A stretch of DNA of 64,000 bases from Semisulcospira habei (lineage: Eukaryota > Mollusca > Gastropoda > Semisulcospiridae), in the NCBI GenBank assembly GCA_036245525.1, contig BTPG01000005.1:205110210-205174209 (forward strand), read 5' to 3'. The notes beneath the pieces were generated by a model. That model worked only from the letters and a program-made list of their open reading frames with translations, had not been told where the DNA came from and made no database searches. A program made the position numbers and the translations under genes. The number at the start of each line of letters is the position of its first letter. Within the stretch, counting starts at the first letter, position 1. Below are positions 27,447 to 39,400 of this stretch, piece after piece.

Positions 27447-27483
<37 letters not shown>

Positions 27484-30400
27484 CTTCATAGCAACCTAGT
27501 GTGTTTACCATAGCCGATTTCGAACAGACCATGCGGTGGCGACATATGTCGCCATCCGATAATGAAGCAAGATGGCGGCTGGCGACAAATGTCGCCACCA
27601 GCGTGCTAAAGGTTAACTACTTTTTAGTTCCCAGGGTCACACTGGTCAGCCCCACTGGGTGGGGTTTCCTCTCTGTTCTGGGGCACATGTTTCTGTCTAC
27701 CCTTGGTCCATTCACCTGTATTTGCCTTTTTAAGACTCTCCTTACTGTCTGCGCTGCCTGTAGCTCTTGATATTGGATGTGTGTTGCTAAATGGTCTTAG
27801 CTTTATTTAGGCCCCATGTCTTAGGTTTATTTAACGTATTGGACTGGCTGGCGATGGTGTGTACTACGAGTTTCGGACCCTCCGGTTTCACTCGCAACCG
27901 CAGCCTTGGAGTTTTCGCTTGCATCGTGGATGTCGTCGCCAAGGCCAGACAGTCGGCTTCCAATCCGACCTCCGACGACTTGGACGACCTCCTCCTGAAG
28001 ATTCAGTCAGAGACCGCCATGAGGACGGACAGAGATGCTTGGCTAGTGCTGCTGTCGCGCTTGGGGTTCCAGATCTGATCTCTCTCTCTCACGCCGCTTT
28101 GCTTCTCGGCAGGGAATTTGCGACCATCCTCTACAGGGTAAATTTGCCGGAGTCTCGGATTCAGAAGCTGGCCTCCTTAGTCGCCCACGTACCTTAGGCG
28201 GGGTCAGTCCCCGCCAGGGTTTGCTTCGACTGCTTGGCTGGATGATTGCAGCGGCGGATCTTTTCCCCCTCGGTCGTCGTTACTCCCGGCTGCTCCAGCT
28301 ACACACCTGCTACCGAGGTTCCTCTCGATGTCCGGCCTTTGGACTCCGGACCTAGCAGGTAGACACATCTACTGGCTAGAGCTGCAAGCGGTTGGGCGAG
28401 CCCTCCTCGAGTGGGAAACGCTCCTTTGCCACCAGGAGCTACCGTCCTTCGGATAACGCCGCAGTTTCCTACTTACAGAGGATGCACTGCGGTCACGTTG
28501 CTTTTAGACCTGTTCACCTGGAACAGGTATTGAAACACTGACCTCCTCAGTCTCGAACGGGCCTCTCCGCGTCGGCCACCTTGAGGACGATGCTCAAGCA
28601 ACCACACCAGCCGCTATTCCACCACCTGTGCCTGGAGCACCATCTCCTTCACACCTGGAGATTGGGCGGCAAGCCCTCATCGCTGGAGGCTTCTTGAGTG
28701 TGGCTGTGGAAGCTATCGCTAACCCATAGACCCACGACCAGACGCTTTCCGAGGGAAAGTGGCGAGTACTTCAGTCCTAGTGTGCTGTCCAACAACTCTC
28801 CCTACCGATCTGACTACTCCACAGCTCGCTGACTTCTTCTCCTTGGAGACCAAGGCCTAGCCTCTTCATGTTCCGAGGTTACCTGGCCACGGTGGCTGAC
28901 ATTTTCTGTCACCTTGCCCAGACCCTGGCGAATGCAGAGACCTAGCAGACCTGATGGGAATTTGAACTGCAGCGTCCGGTTCCCACTTGCTGACTCCTTG
29001 CTGGGACTTACCCTGGGTACGTACGCGGCTTAACACGGACAGGTTCAAACCGCTTCCCCAGTGCCGTTCGCGGATGTGACACGGAAGATCTGATTCCGGT
29101 TGGCCCTGGCCACGGTGGCCAGAGTAAGCAAGCTACACGTGTTGTCGGCAAGCCCTGCCCTGCCTCCAGTTTAGGACGGACGGTTCGGTGCAGCTGCTCA
29201 TTGACCCTGCCTCCCTCGCCAAGACCAGGTCTCCCTTGACTGCGCCCCAGGTGATAACCGTACGGCCGCTGAAAGACATACTCTTCCAGGGAGACCAGGC
29301 AACAAGATCCTGTGCGCGCTATAAGCGTATACCTATGCCGATCCAAACCTGTCCCTAGTAGGCGGTCATGCCTCTTCTGCCCGGCAGAACTGACATTTAC
29401 GCCCAGTCGTTGCCTTCTGGGCTACGCTGGGCCATCGTTGCCTTCTGGGCTACTCTGGGACATACGGTCGACCTACCAGGACCTTTCCCCAGAGGTCTAC
29501 AGAGACTCGAGATAGGCGCACACAAGGTTCAAGCCATGGCCACGAGCGTCGCCTTCGTTCGCAACTGTGCCGTCCGAGACATCGTGGCAGCAGTCGGCTG
29601 GCGGGCAGAATCAACTGTCGCCCGCCTCTACCTCGGGAATCTAACAGGCCAGCGAGACTACCTCGCACTGGTGGGGGACATCACCGCAGCGCCACACTCC
29701 CTCCTGGCGCCGGGGCGCCTTAGGTACCAACTTAGCTGAAATTGTCGGGAGTGGTGCGACTGGGAGGAGGGCTCAGACTAGCCCTTGCAGGGGGTAACTT
29801 GGGCGCGGCACCCTCCTCCTCTTCGCAATTCTTCCACATAGTAATGTCATCGATAATGTTTTCTCAAAACTCTTTACCGATTTCATGACTAATAGGAAGG
29901 TACACTTAGCATACCGATTTCAGCCTAAGCATCCGATGTGTATACTATACAAACAAGGAGGGACTTCATAGTGTTGTTACTAAGCCCTGAGTGGCCTCCC
30001 CTTCCTCCATATCCGGTGCTTTCCTCCCGTGAGTCTTTTTTGCTTAGCGCTTCCGTAACGGTTGTGTTCAGCCTAGATGGACTTTCTTCGACGGTTTTCG
30101 TCGTGTTACCGGTGTGTTCAGTGAAAACGAACTGACAGTGTGTTTTTGTTTGGATTCCTGGCGAGTATCCTCTTGCCTTTGGATAGATTCCTCACGGAAT
30201 TACAGGGATAAGAGCTGCAATGGCAAGGTAAGGCCTCGGTTATTGCCACGTAGCCGGCAAGATGGCGGACCAGCCGTTGGCACGTTCCGTGGATTTTTGC
30301 TCAAATGTTGGACATGGCTCGAATTTTCTTGAAACTTGCTTGAATTTTCGGGAACTCGCTTAAAATGACCTCTGATTTGGAACGGAGGATATAATAGGCA

Positions 30401-33400
30401 CTTCTGTTCGTGCGTTCGGATATCGTGGCCTCGAGGGGGTAACCTCGATCGTGCACCGATACGATACTTTATCGCCACGCAGTTAACCCAAGTTAGCACC
30501 CCGTCGAGGTCGAGATTTTCAGGTGTACACACCTTTCAGTTTTGCTTTGTGTTGCAGTTTACAAGTAAAGACCTGCGTGCAGTGTGGAACCTTTCAGTGG
30601 CCCAGCGACTCCCATGCTGTATGCCTCCCCTGTTCTGGCTGTGCTTCCGGACAAACTTGTAACATTTGCGCCAACTGGGTGGAGGAACAATGGTCTCAAC
30701 TATGGAGCTTTTACAGGCGCGAACGACCTGCACCTTCCCAGACCTACCCTCCTACTCCCGCCCCCCCGTCTACAGCAGACGGAATCGTCCGGCGCGCATA
30801 CTCAGATTTGGGAGATGTGACTTTCTCGTCAGGCCCAGTATGTACCTAAGACAGTCATGCCCTCTCGAACCTTGTCCGCCCGCTCCATGGCGGAGCGCGG
30901 CCAACAGCGGCCTCGGTCGCCCCGCTACGCGGTTGAACGTTCTTTGCACCCCGACGTGTCCTCTAAGACTTTGTCCGCTCGCTCCATGACGGAGCGCGGC
31001 CGGCAGCGGCTTCGGTCGCCCCGCATCGCGGTGAACGACAGACCTCCTATCTCTCACGACTCCACTGGCACTTTGTCCGTCCGCTCCACTTTGGAGCTCG
31101 GCCGGCAGCGGCATCAGTCGCCCCGCAACGCGGTGAACAACAGCTCCCCAATTCATCATTTAGCCTCTCAGGCAGTGCCAGTGCATCCTCGACACAAAGC
31201 CACTCCCCACTCGAGGGCGCCACGAGACCGTAAGTTGCATTGCACAAATTACAGCCCACGGTCCATCACTTTTTCAGGTTCTCCCTCTACGTGTTTTGCC
31301 GCCCCGAGGAAGCGGACTGCTTCAAACCCCCCACGGCATTCTTCATCGCACGAGCGACACCGCTCACCTACGACAGTGCGAGAAAAATTTCGGCAATCCT
31401 CTTTTAACGACGAGTGCTCCAGGACCCGACGAGCGGACCCACGCAGACGCTGCCTACCCGGCACCGGCCTCCACGTGGCGTAGGTGGGTAGTCCGCTCAG
31501 TCCCTGACTGAGTGGGCTAGCGGACGGGTGCCATCTTTGTCCAGGATTAGGACTTGATGTCAGCAGATATGTTGTTCAGCCTTTTCACTGGTCCGGTTTT
31601 TAAGGAGCTGTGCTAACCTAGGTCGTACCATGTTGGATTGGTCCTTAAAAATACTCGTGACTTTTTGGTCCTTTGGATCCCAAGTGTTTGCCGTGCTTGG
31701 AGACCCGTGTCGGGGGAGAAGAGGATCCTGGTGGCTGAGGTTCCCTTTGGGCTGCGGCTCACTGGTGCCAACACTCCACTTCGGCCTTGACTTCTACCTA
31801 AACGGGAGGCTAGTCGTACCGGCCTAGTCAATCGGCTCTTGTCACGTTGAGCCCTATCCCACTGTTGACATGCGGGTTGCTATACGGAGCACCATGCTAT
31901 AGCTTCTGCTGCTGATTAGGTGCTTTACGCCAGTATTCCCCTGCATTCAACGGTGTGATAGAAGGCGGTGGCTCAAACGGTTCAATCGGGCTTACCCCCT
32001 TGAGTATATCTTTCGGGCAGTCTCCATTGTGCGTCGGCTGGAGACCCGCCGACAGTTGCACTTTCCCTTGTTGGGCTCGGTGGCGGGCGGGGACCCCCGG
32101 GGGATGAATATCTCTACTAATATAATATGGATAAAACCAAAAAACCAAAACTAGCACAGAAACGGCACATAGACACCGACATTGCACATGACAGTGATTC
32201 AGACTGTGAGGAAGCGACGCCTCAGGCGGCGGCCGTATGGCCTCGCTTCCTCATTGTCCATAGCAAGATGAAGGAGAAACCAGTTACCAAGCTGCATCCT
32301 TTTCTGGTGGGGGAGACCCTCAGGAGCCGTGTTGGCAGGCCTGACGCCCAGCGCCTCAGGTCTGGTGACTTGCTGGTGGAGTGCCGTACTCGGGCACACT
32401 CCAGCGGGCTACTGGGGCTCTCTTCCATCGGAGAAACTCCTGTGGAAGTCACACCCCACAAAACTATGAATTCGTCAAGAGGCGTAATCAAAGATCAAGC
32501 TTTGGCAGAACTGTCAGAAGATGAACTTGTAAGGAACCTTAAGTCTCAGGGGGTGACTTGCGTCAGGCGCTTCGCTTCCAAGCGAGGTGGTGGGGAGATC
32601 CGTCTCCCTACCATCATCCTGACGTTTGGCACCCCCACCCCTCCTACTACCATCTGGGGAGGTTACTACTCCCTGAGAGTGAAAAAGTACGTCCCTCTTC
32701 CCCTCCGGTGCTTTAAGTGCCAAAAGTATGGCCATGGGCAGAAGACTTGCCGTCAGGCAGAGGCTTCATGCGCCCGTTGCACTAGGCCCGGACACTCTGC
32801 TGAGTCCTGCACAGCCACCCCGCTGTGTGTGAATTGCCAGGGGGCGCATATGGCTTCGGATAAGAAATGCCCTCGTTGGATATCCGAGTGCAAGATTCAG
32901 CAGGTGCGTGTGGAGAAGGGGCTGTCCTTTCTGGATGCCAAAAAACTGGTTGAAGGCCCTGGTGCAGCTGCGGTTGCCCCAACCTCTAACACCTCAGTGT
33001 ATACTTTTAGTGCAGCGGTGGCAGGCAAGCGCCCCACCAAAGACTTTTCATGCCAGACCCCAACTTCTTGGTTGGGGGCGGAGCCTCGGCTCCTCTCGCC
33101 CCTGGAGAGTAACCCTCCTCCGGTGGTGACAAGGAGCCAGGGAACGCAGAGGGCGGACACTGCCGGTCCGGTTGTGCCGCCTTCTGTTGCCCCTAAGCCT
33201 CAGCCCCCACCCAAACCTGTTAGTCAGTCAACTCCAAAGGCTTCTGGCTCTGGTCAGCCTTCTAAGGCCGCTAACTCTAGCGGCAGGAACGCTGCCCAGG
33301 ACCAGAAGTCTAAGAAATCTATGGGACCGCTGTGCGCACGGGCCCAGAAGGGGAACACAGATGTGCCCCTTCAAAACAAATATGCTGCACTGGAGGAGCG

Positions 33401-36400
33401 GATGGAGGGAGTGGAAGTTGTTGTTGCTGATGCTGCGGCAGCTCCACCCCCTTCCTCTCCGAAGAACCAGAGGAGGCCCGGGAGCCGGCCCCCCTCTGTT
33501 TCTTCAACTCCTTCCAAGGTAAAGGAAAAAGGGGGGAAAAACTCCTTACCCCCAGATCAGACTTAATCATGGACTCTTTGCTTCAGTGGAATTGTCGTGG
33601 TTTTCGAGCTAACTTTGAGGAATTACGTCTTTTAGTCAAGTTCTATAACCCCTCAGTCAATATCTCTTCAGGAGACTTACCTGAAGACTTCTGACCCTGT
33701 GTCTTTTAATGGTTTTAATGTTATACATAAAGGCTCTGATTCGGAGAGGCGCTCGGGTGGAGCGGCTCTTCTCATTAGTAGCCAAATTTTATGTAGCCCC
33801 GTTAGCATCGACACCTGTCTTCAGGCTGTCGCTGCTCGGGTTATCTTAAAAAAGACCATAACCATATGCAGTATTTACCTGCCACCATCACTGCGGGTCT
33901 GTAGCAATGATATTTTTCACTTAGTAGATCAACTGCCCCCTCCCTTTATTCTCATGGGGGATTTTAACGGTCATGCTCACCTTTGGGGTAGTGACCACTA
34001 TGATGGCAGAGGTCAGATGTTAGAAGATGTTTTTTCTCAACTTAACCTATGTGTCTTTAACGATGGCTCACCTACATACTCTAACTCAGGTTCCGGATCT
34101 AGTTCTGTTCTAGACCTCACTGTGTGTGATCCTTCTCTCATGCTGGACTTTGACTGGAAGGTTCACGACGACCTGTGTGGTAGTGACCACTTCCCAGTAG
34201 TCCTGTCATCGGTCAGCTGTGAGGAGGATTCGCCGGTGGGGCGCTGGAATCTCAAGAAAGCTAACTGGTCTCTGTTTGCCTCTCTCTGTCAGTCTCGTCT
34301 TACAGAGGAGGTGGTCATGTCAGCTGAAGAACCTGTTTCTTGTTTTACTTCTATTTTGTTGGAGGTTGCAGGTGAAACCATCCCTAGAACTTCCACATCA
34401 CTCCCTCGGAAGCCGAGAGTACCATGGTTCAATGAAGAGTGCCGCAAGGCCCAAACAATGCGCAAATCTGCTCAGCGACGTGCATTTCGTAATCCGTCGC
34501 AAGCAAATATTTTAACCTTTAAAAGACAGCGGGCGAAAGCCCGTTATATTTTTAAACGTGAACGCCGTGCTTCCTGGAGACGCTTCATCTCATCTTTATC
34601 TTCTAGGACTCCGTCCCAAAAAGTCTGGAAGGCTGTTCGAAGAATTAGGGGCAGGGGTGGCTCGGCTTCTGTTGGCCATCTTAGAGATGGTGCCAGTTTG
34701 GTCACAGATAAAAAGGCTGTGGCCAATTTGCTTGCCTCCACCATTGCCCATAATTCTTCAACAGAGCATTATTCACCTTTCTTCCAGAGAGAGAAGGAGA
34801 AGCGAGAATCTTGTGCTTGTGATTTTATATCGGATAACTTGGAAGACTATAATGCCCCTTTTACGTTTTCAGAATTGCAGCAAGCCATGCAGAAATGTAC
34901 TGACTCTGCTGCTGGATTAGATACCATCCATTATCAGCTCATAACACATCTGCCTGAGGATTCACTCCTTGTACTTCTCAAGGCCTTTAACCATATCTGG
35001 ATAACCGGTCATTTTCCGCCATCTTGGCGCCAGGCTGTGGTTGTGCCAATTCCCAAGCCGGGTAAGGATCCTTCTGACCCGGGCAACTACCGGCCAATAG
35101 CTTTGACATCATGTTTATGTAAAACTATGGAACGCTTGGTCAACGCCCGACTGGTGTGGCATCTTGAGTCACAGGGTCTCATCACAGACCTCCAGTGCGG
35201 TTTCCGGCACTTCCGTAGTACAACTGACCATCTAGTCCGCTTTGAGTCTTTTATCCGAGATGCTTTTGTCAACAAGCAGCATGTCTATGCAATTTTCTTT
35301 GATCTTGAAAAGGCATATGACACTACCTGGAAGCATGGTATAATGTCTGATTTGTCGGACATGGGTTTTAAAGGGCATCTGCCCGTTTTTATTCACAATT
35401 TTTTGTCCAACAGGTCGTTCCATGTCCGTGTGGGCTCCACCCTCTCCGACTCCTTTGAACAGGAGATGGGTGTCCCGCAGGGCAGTATTCTATCTCCTGT
35501 TTTATTTAGCATTAAAATAAATAACATTGTAAAGGCCGTCAAGGATGATTCTGAATGCTCTTTGTTTGTGGACGACTTTGCTTTGTGTGCACGAGGTCGA
35601 GGACTTGCGTCCCTTGAGAGGCGCTTGCAGCTGTGCGTTGATCGCATCCAGGGGTGGGTGTCTCTCAATGGATTCAGATTCTCGCCCTCCAAGACAGTCT
35701 GTGTGCATTTTACTAACCAGACGAAATTTTTTCCAGAACCTAGCCTGAGCATTGCTGGAGTGCCAATTAAGGTGGCTGAAGAGGCTAAGTTTTTGGGGGT
35801 CATCTTTGACAAAAGATTGACCTTCTGCAACCATGTTAACTACCTTAGAACCTCTTGTCGGAAGGCCCTCGACATTCTTCGTGTCGTTGGTCGTACTGAC
35901 TGGGGTGCAGACCGCATCGTCTTACTTCGACTGTACCGGGCCCTTGTTCGGTCCAAACTGGATTACGGCTCTGTGGTATATGGCTCGGCTTCCAAGTCTG
36001 TTCTGCAGCGTCTGAACACAATTCACCATCAAGGTCTGCGCATATGTCTGGGAGCCTTTAGGACATCTCCAGTTCCTAGTCTGTATGCAGAGGCAGGGGA
36101 GCCTTCTCTCAGGCTCCGCCGCATCCGCCTCATGCTCAGCTACGTTCTGAAGCTGAAGGCCCATCCAGAAAATCCTGCCTATGATTGTGTTTTTAACCCG
36201 TCGTTTGCAGAGATTTACGATGCCCATCCGGGAGCTGTCCGTCCACTTTCCTTCCGTGTCCGACCTCATCTGCAGGCGGCCGGAGTGGACCTGGACAAAG
36301 TTTCGGAATCTCTGCAACACGTCACTCCACCCTGGCTACTACCAGTTCCTGACATCTTGCTGGACTTGACTGCCCACAAGAAGGATTGTACTCCACCAGC

Positions 36401-39400
36401 CATATACCAACAGAGCCTCAATGAACTCCTTTCAATTTTTCCTGGCTATTGTCGTCTTTATACGGATGGGTCCAAGTCTGAGGATGGAAGAGTGGCTGCG
36501 GCTGCAGTGTCCTCTCGCCATCCTAGACGCCCATTTAAGCTCCGTCTCCCTGACCATTCCTCTGTATTTAGTGCAGAACTGCAGGCCATTCTGCTAGCAC
36601 TCAAGCATGCCTATCAGTCTGGGGAAAGGAACTTCCTGATTCTGTCTGACTCTCTTTCTGCCCTGCAGGCCCTTCAGGGCGCGGGAACAGACCATCCACT
36701 GCTGGTGCAGATTAGAGAGCTCTACGCGGACTTGATGAAGGAATATTATGACATCATTTTTATTTGGGTCCCAGGCCATGTGGGCATCGAAGGCAACAGA
36801 ATCGCAGATTCTGCTGCCAACAGTGCCCGCAGTGACCCTGTCCCTGACACACAGACTGTCTATAGTGATTTTAAACCTGTTATTAGTGCGTACATAGCCC
36901 GCGAATGGCAGTCCGAGTGGGACAAAGAGGAAGGGAACAAGCTTCATGAAGCTCTTCCTAAGTTGTCTGACAGTCTACCTTTCCGCTGCGGCAGCCGCCG
37001 TGAGGAGACTGTCCTTGCTCGGCTCCACATCGGGCACACATATGTTACGCACTCTTACTTACTTAAACAGGATGAGCGTCCATGGTGTTTTGCCTGTGAT
37101 GAGCAGTTTTCTGTTCGACACTTTTTGCTGTATTGTGCTGACCTAATTGACACCAGATATAAACACTTCACAGCAGACTCCTTGAAGGTTTTGTTCCGGG
37201 ATGTTCCCCCGGACAAAATCTTCAATTTTTTGAGAGAATGGAATATTTTTAACAAGATCTGAGCATTCATAGACTATGTGAATTTTTTTATTTGCCCTTT
37301 TTGAGAGTCTGTAGACGTTTCTTTTCCAGACATGTGCGACATTTTAGCCTGAGATTTTTAATCTATATTTACATCTTGTCTTAAGACCTTGCTTTTAGTC
37401 TGGCTGACCAGATTTTTACCCATCCCGCCGTGAGATGGCCTTAGTCGCCTGCTCGGCGTTAAACCCAAATAACTAACACGCAGACGCAGTCGTTCCCCCA
37501 GTAGTTGCCGATCCTCTTACCACAATGATCGATCTGTCCGATGCATTTCGAGGGAATCTTCTCCTTCGCTTCACAGCTTTCCCCCTCCTCGGTCCAGCCA
37601 TCAGGTGAGCCATCTTTCTTCCCCCATAAACACAGCTCGTCGACTGCATTCTACAAAGGAAGTCCCCTCATCCCAAACTCGCTCTTGTGATGTACACCGG
37701 CTACCCCCTAACACAATTCCTTCCTTTACCGGGTCCCGGCGGTCTGCTTCTCTTGCTGACGAGGAGGTCCTGAGTATTCTGCCAGAGGATTCTGTCTCGG
37801 CCCTGCTTTTCGATGATCGTCGGTCCACGACTCCGGTCTCTCGGACTTCAGGCAGCTCCTCGACACAGGCTCCCTTTGTAGCCCCGAGCACGGAGACTCT
37901 GCGGTCCTTAGACGAAGCCGCACGGCTGATTTCGTCCATTTTTTCCTCCGGACGCCTGTCCCCCGTCTCCCCCTCTCAAGCGGAAAGCTTCCGCTTTCGT
38001 GGATGCCCCCCAGACAAGCCAAGAGGTTCAAGTCCCTCCCACAGCCCCCAGGATTCCGGGATCTTGTGGATGCTTTGTCGGCGCATTTACAGCAGGTCTC
38101 CTTTGGCGACTCCAGTTTCTTCGCAGACTCCAAGTGGCCGGAGGGTTTGGATATTTCTTTCCGCCAGCGTTGGTATGCTGGGCATTCTCAGGCCTTTAGT
38201 TACCCTCTTCCAGCAGTGGATATCGCAGCAAAAAGTCAGGCGGGCGGTCGCAGATCCCTGCAACTCCGGATGCCTCGAGGGCTGGACAAGACAGCAGTCC
38301 TCATCCGCAATGCTCTCTCCTGTGCTGGTTTTTTGGACCTAGCGACGCAGGCCGTGGTTCGACGCGTGGAAGATTCCTGGCACCCCTCTATTTCACCTCT
38401 GTTAGAAGACATCCTTGCTTTAGCGGTGGCAGCTAACCGGGCTGCATACCATACTTCTGTAAATACCATTGCCGCCGTGGCTAACTGTGACCTGATGCGC
38501 AGAGACGTCGTCCTCAGGAGTTGTTCGACCCTCCCTGCGTCGGTGAAGACTCAGCTCCGCCAGGCCCCGCTCGGAGGTGGATGGCTTTTTGGACCCACCT
38601 GGCAGTCTGTCAAGGACGCGTCTAAGGACATCTGGCCCACCCGCTCTGCTCCCGCCCGCTTTCAGGCTGCCCGCAAGGCCGTCGGTCGCGCCCTGCGGAC
38701 TGCCAGACCCACTTCTCACCCCTACTCCAGGTCCGCCCGCTTCGCCACTCGTACCCCAGCTACCGGTCGCTCCCGTCCTTTCCCAACCCCGACTCCATCC
38801 TGGCCCAAACACTCCCGGCGGATCGGTCGTGGGAGGGCCTTCTGACTCACACCTGTGCCTCCCCCCGCCACTCTCTGCAGGGTCTCCAGTTTGGGCTGAG
38901 GCTGGCTCGGCACAGCGACGCGTGGCGCTCGCTACTGCCGGACGACCCTTGGGTCCTTTCTACCATTTCAGAGGGCCTCCTAATCTCCTTTCGCTCTCCT
39001 CCGCCTCTGCAACGCTCCCCTCTCTGGACCAGAGAACCTGTCGGTCGGATCAAAGCGGACGCTCTTTTAGGCGAGATCACTGCTCTGCTGCAGAAGGCCG
39101 CCATGGAGGTGGTCTCTCGACACGACTCGCCGGCATTCTACAGCCGTCTTTTCGTCGTCCCCAAACCCGGCAACAAGTGGCGTCCAGTCATAGACCTCTC
39201 AGCTCTCAACAGATACATTTCCGCTCCACACTTTCGGATGGAGACAGCCAGGGCTTTGAAGGCGTCCATCCAACCGATGGACTTTGCAGTCAGCCTCGAT
39301 CTGGCGGACGCGTACTTTCACGTTCCTGTGCATCCGGCCTCCCGACAGTATCTGCGCTTCGCTTTCCGTGGAGTGGTGTATCAGTTCCGGACGCTTCCCT

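Larger units (their letters stand above)
25704..27482 (-). mobile_element. 5'-truncated non-LTR retrotransposon (LINE)
   Basis: A 10-bp target duplication GCTTCATAGC flanks it (25694-25703, 27483-27492). It lies on the minus strand; its 3' end is a (GA)n tract (25704-25733) and its truncated 5' end abuts a (TA)n tract (27447-27481). The endonuclease domain is missing. Confidence 0.88.
25153..27612 (-). mobile_element. piggyBac-like non-autonomous element, split by a LINE
   Basis: Inserted at TTAA (25149-25152, 27613-27616), with ends CCTTTAGCAC / GTGCTAAAGG. Without the LINE inside it is about 0.67 kb. A second copy starts at 63680. A piece of transposase N-terminus is kept near the left end, while the catalytic domain is absent. 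TTAA target and the acidic [10 protein letters not shown] phrase fit piggyBac. Confidence 0.8.
25113..27857 (+). mobile_element. SINE copy 2, split by a piggyBac-like element and 3'-truncated
   Basis: The head is 25113-25152 (CCCACCCGGGTCTGCC) and the body resumes at 27613 (TTAACTACTTTTTAGTTCCC), running to GGCTGGCGATGG at 27857. There it is lost along with its (ATCA)n tail. The following DIRS sequence begins in mid-reverse-transcriptase, so one deletion removed both the SINE tail and the DIRS gag-RT part. Confidence 0.8.
31451..37476 (+). mobile_element. Full-length I/Nimbus-like LINE with RNase H
   Basis: 6026 bp with an 11-bp target duplication CACGCAGACGC (31440-31450, 37477-37487). Layout: 5' UTR 31451-32126, ORF1, ORF2, and a 3' UTR ending GCTCGGCGTTAAACCC, AAATAACTAA. 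The presence of APE, RT and RNase H in one ORF, plus a CCHC ORF1, is the I-superfamily plan; Nimbus elements of snails are of this kind. One frameshift is the only clear lesion. Confidence 0.92.

Noticed and set aside
27447..27598. Start of the LINE RT frame at 27598
   Set aside because: The first codons lie in the piggyBac-like terminal sequence and the TA tract (Ile-Tyr run). The target duplication at 27483 shows that they are not part of the LINE.
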